From SVTX01 sp045660325 (GTDB lineage: Bacteria; Bacillota; Clostridia; Oscillospirales; CAG-272): a stretch of DNA of 55,854 nucleotides. Positions within the stretch are counted from its first letter, which is position 1. Every line of letters begins with the position of its first letter. This document shows positions 33,875 through 41,152 of the stretch, one piece after another. The stretch is from NCBI GenBank assembly GCA_045660325.1, contig JAZRDO010000038.1, forward strand, positions 1 to 55,854. Direction: 5' to 3'. A program made the position numbers and the translations under genes. The notes under the pieces were generated by a model. It made no database searches and was not told the origin of the DNA. It was given only the letters and a program-made list of their open reading frames with translations.

Positions 33875-34795
33875 TTATTTTATGAAGCTTAAAATATCTT
33901 CCTTTACGGTATCGTACGTAAAGTCGTTCAAAATTTCGTGACGAGCACCGTCGTAGAGCTTGCAGATGACGTTTTTGCCGTTCTTTTTGAGATTTTCCTC
34001 GACCTTCAAAACGCCCTTGCCGTAGTCTCCAACGGGATCTTCCGCGCCCGAAACAAGCAAAATGGGCATTTTTTCGTCTATATTTTTAAACCATTTGTTA
34101 GAATTACAACATTTGATTAATTTTATGAGGTCTCCCATCGCACTTACCGTGAATTTAAACATACAGTACTTGTCCGCATAATATATCCTTCTTATGCTCT
34201 CGTCGTTTGTAAGCCACTTCTTGGAATCGTCGGGATCGTCACCGCCAAATCTCTTGTTATAGCTGCCGAACGCGACGTTTTCAATAAGGGGAGAAATGTG
34301 CTTATCCCCGCGGAAGAGCTTAATAAGACCGATAAGTGCAAGCCCTGCGCCCGCTACGGGATTAGGACCGCCCGTACCCATGACGATAAGTCTTGTCGGC
34401 TTAATAAATTTCTCCGCCGCCACGCGTACCACGAACGAGCCCATGCTGTGTCCCATAAGATAATAAGGCATCTCGGGTGTGCCGAACTTTGATCTTACCG
34501 CGTCAGAAAACACCTTTACATCACGGGCCAAAAGCTCCCAGCCGTTCTTTTTTGCAATATATCCAAGCTCGGAATCATCCGCCGTGCTCTTATGACCCAG
34601 ATGATTATAGCCAAACGCGATATATCCCGCATCTGCAATATCGCGAAGGAATCTATCATATCTGTCCATGTGCTCAGTCATTCCGTGAACGACGTGGAAA
34701 AGTCCCTTCGCTTCGCAGTTAGGAATATAAACGACACCGCAAAGCTCGTGAATACCGTCGCTAGACTTTACCTTGAATATTCTCTTCTCTGCCAT
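33875..34795 (-). CDS. Alpha/beta hydrolase, monoacylglycerol-lipase type
   Basis: A 306-residue serine hydrolase. The start is either the ATG at 34795 or that at 34801, which overlaps the glpK stop as ATGA; both use the same GAAGGAG. The fold shows VVHGMTEHMDRYDRFLRDIADAGY (oxyanion and lid start typical of lysophospholipase/monoacylglycerol lipases), YNHLGH, the nucleophile in GHSMGSFV, Asp in LLVSGAEDPVGD and His in YDGARHEILND. The group cleaves monoacylglycerols or lysophospholipids, releasing fatty acid and glycerol. This fits directly downstream of glycerol kinase: the released glycerol would be phosphorylated. No signal peptide is seen, so it acts in the cytosol. Confidence 0.88.
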   Translation of the reverse strand: MAEKRIFKVKSSDGIHELCGVVYIPNCEAKGLFHVVHGMTEHMDRYDRFLRDIADAGYIAFGYNHLGHKSTADDSELGYIAKKNGWELLARDVKVFSDAVRSKFGTPEMPYYLMGHSMGSFVVRVAAEKFIKPTRLIVMGTGGPNPVAGAGLALIGLIKLFRGDKHISPLIENVAFGSYNKRFGGDDPDDSKKWLTNDESIRRIYYADKYCMFKFTVSAMGDLIKLIKCCNSNKWFKNIDEKMPILLVSGAEDPVGDYGKGVLKVEENLKKNGKNVICKLYDGARHEILNDFTYDTVKEDILSFIK

Positions 34796-34797
34796 AA

Positions 34798-36315
34798 TCA
34801 TTCCACTCCTTCGGTAAATTTTCTGCATGCGGTAACCGCTCTGTGCCAGCCATCAAGAGATTTTTCTCTATCGCACTCGGACATCTGAGGCTCAAAGCTT
34901 CTCTTTATACTAACCAGCCTTGTAAGCTCGTCTCTATCCTTAAAGAATCCAACCGCCAAGCCCGCCAAAAATGCCGCGCCCGCCGCGGTCGCCTCGGGAT
35001 TTGTAAGACTCTGTACGGTAATTCCCGAGAAATCGCTTTGCATCTGCATAAGAAGATTGTTTGCGGACGCTCCGCCGTCAACTCTCAAGGTGGAAATACC
35101 GCTTGCATCATTGCCGTAAAGCTCAGCAATATCAGCATTCATAGCATCGATCACATCCTGAGTCTGATACGCGATGGATTCAAGAGCCGCGCGGATAACG
35201 TGATTTTTGCCGCTTCCCGCGGAAAGACCGAAAATCGATCCTCGCGCGTGCATATCCCACGTGGGCGCACCAAGACCGCTGAATGCGGGAACAAGATAAA
35301 CGCCGCCGCTATCCTTCACTTTTGAAGCAAAATATTCGCTATCTGCAGATTCGTGAATCAGCTTCAGCTCATCGCGGAGCCAACGGATAACCGCGCCGCC
35401 CACAAAAAAGCTACCCTCAAGGGCGTATTCGATAGGTCTGCCGCATTCGGTTGCCGCAATAGTTGTAAGCAAGCCGTTTTTACTCTCAACCGCATCCTCT
35501 CCCGTATGCGCGAGAAGGAAGCAGCCTGTTCCGTAAGTATTCTTTGCCTCGCCCTTATTAAAGCACGTCTGACCAAAGAGTGCAGATTGCTGGTCGCCCG
35601 CAATTCCCGAAATGGTAAGCTGCTCGCCCATACAATCGAAAGAGCCGTATATTTCGCTACTACTTTTGATTTCGGGGAGAATAGACGCGGGGATCCCAAG
35701 CAATTCAAGTATTTTGTCGTCCCACTCGCCCGTATGGATATTGCAAAGCATAGTTCTCGATGCGTTCGTTCTGTCAGTTACGAAAACTTTGCCGTCAGTA
35801 AGCTTCCATATAAGCCATGTGTCTACCGTGCCCGCAAGAAGTCTGCCTTCGGAAGCCAACTCTCGCGCGCCCTCTACGTTATCGAGTATCCACTTGATCT
35901 TCGTACCGCTGAAATAAGGATCAAGACGGAGTCCCGTCGCCTTTTTAATATATTCGCCGTGTCCTGCTGCCTCAAGCTCGCAACACATCTGCGCGGTTCT
36001 TCTGCACTGCCAAACGATAGCGTTATAGATCGGCTTACCCGTATTTTTATCCCATAAAATTACTGTTTCTCTCTGATTTGTAATGCCAACCGCGGCGATC
36101 TCATCGGCGGAAATACCGCTCTTTGCGATACATTCCGTGAGCGCCGCGTACTGATTTGCGTAAATGTCCATGGGATTTTGCTCAACCCAGCCCGACTCAG
36201 GATAGATCTGGGGAATTTCGTGCTGAGCCATTGAAATTATATTGGATTCTTTATCAAATAATATCGCGCGTGCGCTCGTAGTACCCTCGTCAAGCGCAAG
36301 AATATATTTTTTCAT
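34798..36315 (-). CDS. glpK: Glycerol kinase
   Basis: A 505-residue ATP:glycerol 3-phosphotransferase, normal length for the family. The start KYILALDEGTTSARAILFDKESN is the phosphate-1 loop; GITNQRETVILWDKNTGKPI carries the glycerol-binding Arg-Glu pair, and VDTWLIWKLTDG and FSGLGAPTWDMHARG are further family signatures. It feeds glycerol into sn-glycerol 3-phosphate for lipid synthesis or glycolysis. It sits in an SDR-glpK-lipase operon from the promoter at 37106-37134. No glycerol facilitator or GlpD/GlpO is in the window, so the glycerol is perhaps internal, from the lipase. I see no frameshift or missing motif. Confidence 0.95.
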   Translation of the reverse strand: MKKYILALDEGTTSARAILFDKESNIISMAQHEIPQIYPESGWVEQNPMDIYANQYAALTECIAKSGISADEIAAVGITNQRETVILWDKNTGKPIYNAIVWQCRRTAQMCCELEAAGHGEYIKKATGLRLDPYFSGTKIKWILDNVEGARELASEGRLLAGTVDTWLIWKLTDGKVFVTDRTNASRTMLCNIHTGEWDDKILELLGIPASILPEIKSSSEIYGSFDCMGEQLTISGIAGDQQSALFGQTCFNKGEAKNTYGTGCFLLAHTGEDAVESKNGLLTTIAATECGRPIEYALEGSFFVGGAVIRWLRDELKLIHESADSEYFASKVKDSGGVYLVPAFSGLGAPTWDMHARGSIFGLSAGSGKNHVIRAALESIAYQTQDVIDAMNADIAELYGNDASGISTLRVDGGASANNLLMQMQSDFSGITVQSLTNPEATAAGAAFLAGLAVGFFKDRDELTRLVSIKRSFEPQMSECDREKSLDGWHRAVTACRKFTEGVE

Positions 36316-36326
36316 TTTCTTTCTCC

Positions 36327-37043
36327 TTATTTGTTTTCTTCAAGCTTCCAGCCGAAATCGCCGTGATATATCATCTGCCGTGTCATACCGCCGTCAATAC
36401 AGATGTTTTCGCCCGTAATAAAGCCCGCCATATCCGAGCAGAGATAAAGCACCATATTCGCAATATCGGCAGGATTCCCCACTCTGCCTGCAGGCTGCTG
36501 AGAAGCGTCCGCGCCCTCATAGGTCTTATAATCGTTATCGATCCAACCGGGCGATACGGAATTTACGCGCACGCGACCTGCAAAGCTCACCGCAAGCGCG
36601 TGAGTGAGCGCAGAAATACCGCCCTTTGCCGCCGTATAGCTCTCGGTCTCGGGCTGACTCATTCTGTCTCGCGAGGACGATATATTTACAATGCTTCCAC
36701 CATCGCTATAATGCGCCGCGAAAAGCTTTGATAAATAAAACGGAGCCGTCACACCAACCCTCTGCGCATACTCAAAGTCCTCGTATGAGCCGTCGGTTAC
36801 ACCGCACGTCTTGGGCGCGGCGTTATTTATCAAATAATCAATATGTCCATAGTCGGAAATAACCTTGTCCGCAAAGGCTTCAAGTGTAGCCTTATCCGCA
36901 AGATCTCCTACAAAATAATTATTATCAAGAAGGTCTATTACACAAACTAAAGCCCCCGCCTCCTGAAATTTTTCCGCGATACACTTGCCTATTCCGCGAG
37001 CTCCGCCCGTGATTACAACGACCTTATTTTTAAAATCAAACAT
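36327..37043 (-). CDS. Short-chain dehydrogenase/reductase
   Basis: A 238-residue NAD(P)-dependent oxidoreductase. The ATG at 37043 has a GGGAGAG site; the earlier in-frame ATG at 37103 lies in the promoter region and is rejected. Residues 7-15 give the nucleotide motif TGGARGIGK; VVCVID-type CVIDLLDNN after beta-2 suggests NAD preference (acidic Asp). INNAAP, the catalytic Ser in NISSS, and SYTAAKGG (Tyr, Lys) are intact. The substrate is not predictable. It is the first gene of the glpK operon, 11 bases before glpK, and may act on glycerol- or polyol-type substrates by association. Confidence 0.9.
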   Translation of the reverse strand: MFDFKNKVVVITGGARGIGKCIAEKFQEAGALVCVIDLLDNNYFVGDLADKATLEAFADKVISDYGHIDYLINNAAPKTCGVTDGSYEDFEYAQRVGVTAPFYLSKLFAAHYSDGGSIVNISSSRDRMSQPETESYTAAKGGISALTHALAVSFAGRVRVNSVSPGWIDNDYKTYEGADASQQPAGRVGNPADIANMVLYLCSDMAGFITGENICIDGGMTRQMIYHGDFGWKLEENK

Positions 37044-37105
37044 TTTCTCTCCCTTTGCCTGCATGAAAATACAGGTAATAATAAGAATGGTTATTTTGTA
37101 CATAT

Positions 37106-37134
37106 ATTATATCACTTTTATTGTGATTTTGCAA
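37106..37134 (-). promoter_or_regulatory. Promoter of the SDR-glpK-lipase operon
   Basis: On the minus strand: TTGCAA, 17 bases, TATAAT, about 60 bases before the ATG at 37043. It is back to back with the promoter at 37206-37234. Confidence 0.82.
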
Positions 37135-37205
37135 GATATTTTACAAAACGCGCACCAAAGTTTTTATAAACTCGACGATAATTTCACAATTTTATGACAT
37201 ATTTC

Positions 37206-37234
37206 TTGACAATGATTAGTTTATACTGTATAAT
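37206..37234 (+). promoter_or_regulatory. Consensus promoter of the HypA-like/Fe-S/HypB operon
   Basis: TTGACA, 17 bases, TATAAT: a full consensus match, 45 bases before the ATG at 37279. Such a strong promoter implies high or constitutive output. Confidence 0.88.
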
Positions 37235-37278
37235 TATAATGGATTAAAATTTAGCAAAAGACAAAAGGTGGGCATAAA

Positions 37279-37521
37279 ATGCACGAGCTTGGAGTTTTAA
37301 GCTATGCGGTCAAGACGGTTGACGGCATTGCCGAGAAAAACGGCGTTGAGCGCATAAAATTCATTACACTTGAAATTGGCCACGAATCCGGATTCGTGCC
37401 GGAATATTTTCACAAGCTTTTCCCTGTCGCAACGGACGGAAAGAAGCGATTTGAAAATAGCGAGCTTAAGATCGAAATGATTCCCGGACGGGGATTATTG
37501 ATAAAAGAGATTGGATATTAA
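37279..37521 (+). CDS. HypA-like nickel chaperone lacking the zinc finger
   Basis: An 80-residue protein; HypA is normally about 113-116. The N-terminal domain is complete: MHE at 1-3 (the Ni ligands), LSYAVKTVDGIAEKNGVERI, LEIGHESGFVPEYFHKLFPVA, and LKIEMIPGRG. At the point where HypA continues with its two CxxC pairs, this protein jumps to LLIKEIGY, which looks like the last strand of HypA after the zinc ribbon (E.L.I..I). No frameshift is visible in the DNA; the stop is clean and a ribosome site for the next gene follows. So it is either an internal in-frame deletion or a distinct HypA-like class. With HypB in the operon, a metal-handling role is likely even though no [NiFe]-hydrogenase gene is in the window. 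Confidence 0.85.
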   Translation: MHELGVLSYAVKTVDGIAEKNGVERIKFITLEIGHESGFVPEYFHKLFPVATDGKKRFENSELKIEMIPGRGLLIKEIGY

Positions 37522-37569
37522 ATTCGGACACTCTAAGAATTCCAAAATTTTATTAAAGGATAAACTGTT

Positions 37570-38634
37570 ATGGAAAACAACGAAATGAACAAAAACACAA
37601 TATCCGAGGACGTAAAGCTTCAGTCTACAAACATTGACGAAGAAGGCAACGTGCTCTTTCTTGACGAGGAGAGATTTCAGAAGTGGACTATCGGCTTTAA
37701 GAGATATGAGCATAAGGACGACGGTCTCGGCATAAAGAAATTCCTTCTTACAAGAATCGTGCATCTCAACGACAAGCGTTGGCCGCTTGCCCGCAAGCTC
37801 TACGGCATACTTATGAAAAAGGTTGAGCATTACAGAGATAGCGAGAAGAATGCTAAATCCTTCAAGAAGCTTATCAAGATATATCCCGAGATGGAAACAA
37901 ATACAGGTACTGTAATCATGCCCCTTAACGTTGATATTTCGGACCGTGGCGAGAAGGTTACTCTCCCTGTTGATATGCTCAAGGAAACACTCAAGAAGAC
38001 TACATTTATCGCGGGTATGGACCACTGCCTCTGCCGTCAGTCCAATCTTTGCGAAAACTATCCTAAGGATCTCGGTTGTCTCTTCCTTGGTGAGAGCAGC
38101 CGTGCGGTTGTAAAATACAAGCTCGCGCGCGAATTCACATACGAAGAAGCACTTGAACGAGTTGAGAAGGCAGCGGCTCTCGGTCTTCCCGCGCAGTCCG
38201 TGTGGATCGAATTTGAGCAGCCTCTTTGGGGCATCCCCGATTCCGAAATGGACAAATTCCTTGAAATTTGCTTCTGCTGTCCCTGCTGCTGTGCTCCTAT
38301 GAGACTTTCCCGCAACTCCGACGAAAGCGTAAGAATCCGTTTCCATCCCTCAGGCTGGACCGCAGTTCCCAACAGAACGAAGTGCGTAGGCTGCGGACTC
38401 TGTACAAAGCCCGAGGACGGTTGTCCTACCGAGGCTATCAGTATCGGTGAAGATAAAAAGGTCGTTATTAATCAGGATAAATGTATCGGCTGCGGTATTT
38501 GTATGAATCGCTGCAAGCTCGGTGTTATTACAATCAAGCAGACAATGCCTATGAGAGACGATCTTCTTGACTACTACGAGACCGAATATAATATCGGCCT
38601 TGACATTTACAAAAAGGACGTGGATAATAAATGA
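37570..38634 (+). CDS. Polyferredoxin-like 4Fe-4S protein
   Basis: A 354-residue cytosolic protein with three cysteine clusters. Residues 270-318 hold two classic [4Fe-4S] sites: CVGCGLCTKPEDGCP (Cys272, 275, 278, 285) and CIGCGICMNRCKLG (Cys305, 308, 311, 315). The first site has an extended last spacer. Residues 153-170 give a further set (C-x-C-x5-C-x8-C in HCLCRQSNLC...LGC), and 234-241 a very dense CFCCPCCC, both preceded by a domain I do not recognise. Its ATG follows an AAAGGA site and its stop overlaps the hypB start as ATGA. Placement between HypA-like and HypB genes suggests electron transfer or a metal-insertion target within the same pathway. Confidence 0.85.
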   Translation: MENNEMNKNTISEDVKLQSTNIDEEGNVLFLDEERFQKWTIGFKRYEHKDDGLGIKKFLLTRIVHLNDKRWPLARKLYGILMKKVEHYRDSEKNAKSFKKLIKIYPEMETNTGTVIMPLNVDISDRGEKVTLPVDMLKETLKKTTFIAGMDHCLCRQSNLCENYPKDLGCLFLGESSRAVVKYKLAREFTYEEALERVEKAAALGLPAQSVWIEFEQPLWGIPDSEMDKFLEICFCCPCCCAPMRLSRNSDESVRIRFHPSGWTAVPNRTKCVGCGLCTKPEDGCPTEAISIGEDKKVVINQDKCIGCGICMNRCKLGVITIKQTMPMRDDLLDYYETEYNIGLDIYKKDVDNK

Positions 38635-39299
38635 GCGACGTAAAGATCATTGAGGTAAAGCAAAGTGTTTTTGAGGACAACGGACGCGACGCCGACCGTC
38701 TTCGAGACAGACTCAAAAACGAGAAGACCTTTCTTTTAAACCTTATGTCATCTCCCGGCTCGGGCAAGACAACGACACTTTTGGCGCTTACAAAAAGACT
38801 TTGCAAAAAAATAAAGGTCGGCATTATGGAAGCGGACATTGATTCCGCCGTAGATGCCGAAACTATGCTCAACGCGGGCGTTGACACAATACAGATCCAC
38901 ACGGGTGGTATGTGTCATCTCGACGCGGATATGACGCGTCAGGGACTTAATACGCTTGGAAGCGAAAATTATGATCTCGTAATTCTTGAAAACGTGGGCA
39001 ATCTCGTTTGCCCCGCGGAATTTGACACGGGTGCGGTTAAGAATATGACTATTCTTTCGGTTCCCGAGGGACACGACAAGCCGCTCAAGTACCCACTTAT
39101 GTATGAGACCTGCCAGCTTCTTGTCGTAAACAAGATCGACGTTCTTCCGTATTTTGATTTCGACTGCGAAAAGCTCGAGCAATACGCGAGGATGAGAAAT
39201 CCCGACATCAAGATCGTTTACGCCTCGGCAAGAACGGGCGAAGGAATCGACGAGGTTGCCGATTGGATCTTACAGAACGTAAATGAATGGAATAAGTAA
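38631..39299 (+). CDS. hypB: HypB-type nickel-insertion GTPase
   Basis: A 222-residue GTPase of the HypB/UreG group. The Walker A is NLMSSPGSGKTTTLLAL (about 38-52), the metal site is GMCHLDADM with Cys95 and His96, then VILENVGNLVCP (Asn, Cys) and VNKIDVLP (the guanine-binding NKxD). HypB loads Ni into the large subunit of [NiFe]-hydrogenases with HypA. It lacks a His-rich N-terminal store. The four-base overlap with the Fe-S gene means translational coupling. No hydrogenase or other Ni enzyme is seen nearby, so the client is either elsewhere or is the Fe-S neighbour. Confidence 0.93.
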   Translation: MSDVKIIEVKQSVFEDNGRDADRLRDRLKNEKTFLLNLMSSPGSGKTTTLLALTKRLCKKIKVGIMEADIDSAVDAETMLNAGVDTIQIHTGGMCHLDADMTRQGLNTLGSENYDLVILENVGNLVCPAEFDTGAVKNMTILSVPEGHDKPLKYPLMYETCQLLVVNKIDVLPYFDFDCEKLEQYARMRNPDIKIVYASARTGEGIDEVADWILQNVNEWNK

Positions 39300-39302
39300 A
39301 GA

Positions 39303-39333
39303 ATAACGGAGACTCAAATGAGTCTCCGTTATT
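39303..39333. terminator. Bidirectional terminator
   Basis: ATAACGGAGACTC and GAGTCTCCGTTAT form a 13-bp perfect stem with an AAAT loop, with TTTT after it on the plus strand. It separates the convergent hypB and nitroreductase genes. Confidence 0.88.
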
Positions 39334-39334
39334 T

Positions 39335-39865
39335 TTATTCAACAGTCTTTACAAGCTCGTCGATATCTTTTCTCTTCTTTGCGCGAAGCTTGTCGCCTTC
39401 TTTAGCGTAACCCACTGTAATTACGAGGCGAACAACGCCGTCAATGCCGCAAATTTCGCGTATTTCGCTGTCATTGAGCCAACCAAGGATACACGTGCCA
39501 AGTCCCTGCGCAGTAGCTTCAGCGGTCATATAAGCCGCCACAATGCCTATATCGATCGAACGGTAGTCGTTCTTCTTTACCTTTGCGCCAAGCGCGGCAG
39601 ATGCAACATAAGGCATCTCCGAAATTACGAGCATCACGGGGGCATCGGATGCGAATTTGTTCATACCCATCCCCTGTGTTGCCTTGGCAACTCTCTTAGC
39701 GGCATCCTTTGTACATACAGTAATATGATAGGGCTGACCGTTGCAGGCGGAGGGAGCAAGACGCGCCGCCTCAAGAATTTTATTGAGCTTCTCGATCTCA
39801 ACCTCGCGGGAAGGATCGTAGCTACGAGTGGACTGACGGTTGTTTGCAATACTTAAAAAATCCAT
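39335..39865 (-). CDS. Nitroreductase family flavoprotein
   Basis: A 176-residue FMN-dependent oxidoreductase. NNRQSTRSYDPSREVEIEKL and LAPSACNGQPYHITVCT give the FMN-phosphate contacts (Arg-x-x-Arg/Ser-type), and AYMTAEATAQGLGTCILGWLN is the second family signature. The C-terminal KEGDKLRAKKRKDIDELV is standard. The members reduce nitroaromatics, quinones or flavins. It is 12 bases after plsC and is in the same minus-strand operon; no direct functional link between the two is evident. Confidence 0.92.
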   Translation of the reverse strand: MDFLSIANNRQSTRSYDPSREVEIEKLNKILEAARLAPSACNGQPYHITVCTKDAAKRVAKATQGMGMNKFASDAPVMLVISEMPYVASAALGAKVKKNDYRSIDIGIVAAYMTAEATAQGLGTCILGWLNDSEIREICGIDGVVRLVITVGYAKEGDKLRAKKRKDIDELVKTVE

Positions 39866-39877
39866 ACTGCCTCCGAT

Positions 39878-40702
39878 TTACATTGTTTTCTTATAATTAT
39901 CTATATTCTGATCCTCATTATATGTAGGATCGCCCGGATGTATTCCGTTCATCTCCTGCATAATCTTGTATGCTCTGGCGCGAAGCTCCTCGGCTGCCTT
40001 TCTGGGCGGCAAGGATTTATCCGCATAAATCGGCTCCGAAACGTGAAGATCAACGCAGGGTCCCCATCCGAAGATCTTACAAATGCCGCGTCTTGGACGG
40101 AATGACATAGAGATCGGGATCAAGGGCTTATCATATTTAACTGCGTAAGTAAATACCGCGGGCTTTAACGGTCTTATGTCGGGATAAAAATACCAGAGCG
40201 AGCCCTCAGGGAAAACGTGGAGCCACTTTCCGCTCTCGACTACCTTATCCATATCCTTCTTAAAGGATATCATAGAATGAATATCGCCTTCGGGAATGGG
40301 CATACCTCCGAGAATTCTCATAAAGGGCTGGAATCCACTCTCAAAATTCGGCTTCCACGCGGGAAAATAGCTGATATGAGGACGAATCGCCTTCTGTACA
40401 CAAAGATAATCCCACATAAATACGTGATTTGAAATAGTTATTGCGCCATTTTTAAGCTCTGATTTATGCTTTTTTAGATTCTTTCGTCCGTAAATGCGCA
40501 ATCCGTGTGTGAGACGGGTTATGGGGAAAACTATCGTATGGAGCACACAGGCAACAAGGAATCTCTTTACTCTGAACCAAAAGCCATGCGGCATATAGTC
40601 ATAGTCCTTATGAAGATGCAGCTCCTTGGTGCGCTTGAGCTCAAGCATATGCTGGTCGCTTCGCTCGGGATACGTATAATCCAGATCGTGTCGATAATAC
40701 AT
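39878..40702 (-). CDS. 1-acyl-sn-glycerol-3-phosphate acyltransferase (PlsC-like)
   Basis: A 274-residue phospholipid acyltransferase. The ATG at 40702 has an AAAGGA site and is preferred over the in-frame ATG at 40732. One hydrophobic segment lies near residues 45-65 (FLVACVLHTIVFPITRL). The catalytic H-x4-D is in ISNHVFMWDY, and block III is FPEGSLW. The C-terminal part (GWGPCVDLHVSEPIY) is the usual beta end. The enzyme puts the second acyl chain on lysophosphatidate. The family's other members act on related lipids, so the substrate is likely but not certain. It has its own promoter and is followed by the nitroreductase gene. Confidence 0.9.
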   Translation of the reverse strand: MYYRHDLDYTYPERSDQHMLELKRTKELHLHKDYDYMPHGFWFRVKRFLVACVLHTIVFPITRLTHGLRIYGRKNLKKHKSELKNGAITISNHVFMWDYLCVQKAIRPHISYFPAWKPNFESGFQPFMRILGGMPIPEGDIHSMISFKKDMDKVVESGKWLHVFPEGSLWYFYPDIRPLKPAVFTYAVKYDKPLIPISMSFRPRRGICKIFGWGPCVDLHVSEPIYADKSLPPRKAAEELRARAYKIMQEMNGIHPGDPTYNEDQNIDNYKKTM

Positions 40703-40746
40703 ACAAAAAGTCCTTTCTTGTCTAAAAAACAAAAAGAATATAAATT

Positions 40747-40775
40747 ATTATATCATATTTCGCAATATATGTCAA
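40747..40775 (-). promoter_or_regulatory. Consensus promoter of the plsC-nitroreductase operon
   Basis: On the minus strand: TTGACA, 17 bases, TATAAT, a full consensus match about 45 bases before the ATG at 40702. Confidence 0.88.
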
Positions 40776-40800
40776 CAACGAAAAAAGACCCCGCATACGC

Positions 40801-40990
40801 GTAGTGCCCTTAAGGACACTACGCAACTAAGTTTGCCCCAGGGGCAAGTGAAGTTTACTTCATAAGTGAAGTTATCCTGCGGATAGTGAAGTTTTGCCTA
40901 CGGCAAAGTTGGCAAACTTAACTTCACTCGTGCGATAGCACGAACTTCACTGCAAAGCAACTTCACTTTCGCGTAAGCGAAAACTTCACT
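40801..40990. repeat. Array of AGTGAAGTT / AACTTCACT boxes separated by mini-hairpins
   Basis: AGTGAAGTT occurs at 40847-40855, 40865-40873 and 40885-40893. Its reverse complement AACTTCACT occurs at 40920-40928, 40943-40951, 40959-40967 and 40982-40990. Almost every spacer is itself a small palindrome: ATCC-TGC-GGAT, TTGCC-TAC-GGCAA, CGTGC-GATA-GCACG, GC-AAA-GC, TTCGC-GTAA-GCGAA. The left flank adds TTGCCCC-A-GGGGCAA and a 22-base near-palindrome at 40801-40822. The boxes change orientation in the middle, so the whole array can fold as one large cruciform with side hairpins. It contains no reading frame. It is not a CRISPR (boxes 9 bp, spacers palindromic). Confidence 0.88.
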
Positions 40991-41034
40991 AAATCCGCAT
41001 TTGCGTCTACAAATGCATTGCTTGCAACGAAAAG

Positions 41035-41069
41035 AGGACGAGGAGTTTTTACAACTCTTCGTCCTTTTT
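41035..41069. terminator. Terminator at the end of the acyl-CoA/transport gene cluster
   Basis: AGGACGAGGAGTT and AACTCTTCGTCCT pair over 13 positions (one mismatch/G-T) with a five-base loop. T-runs flank it on both strands (TTTTTC right; minus-strand CTTTTC). Confidence 0.8.
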
Positions 41070-41152
41070 CTGTCGGTAGGTAACGTACTTTATTAAATTT
41101 CCAAAACTGTCCTTAAGAATACGCTACATACGCGAGGTCTTTAATTCGGATA

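Noticed and set aside
34796..34828. Longer hydrolase start at 34828
   Set aside because: It lies inside the end of glpK without a ribosome site; the ATGs at 34801 and 34795 share a GAAGGAG site.
40801..40990. CRISPR array
   Set aside because: Boxes are only 9 bp, change orientation in the middle, and spacers are palindromic and 7-26 bp. No cas gene is near.
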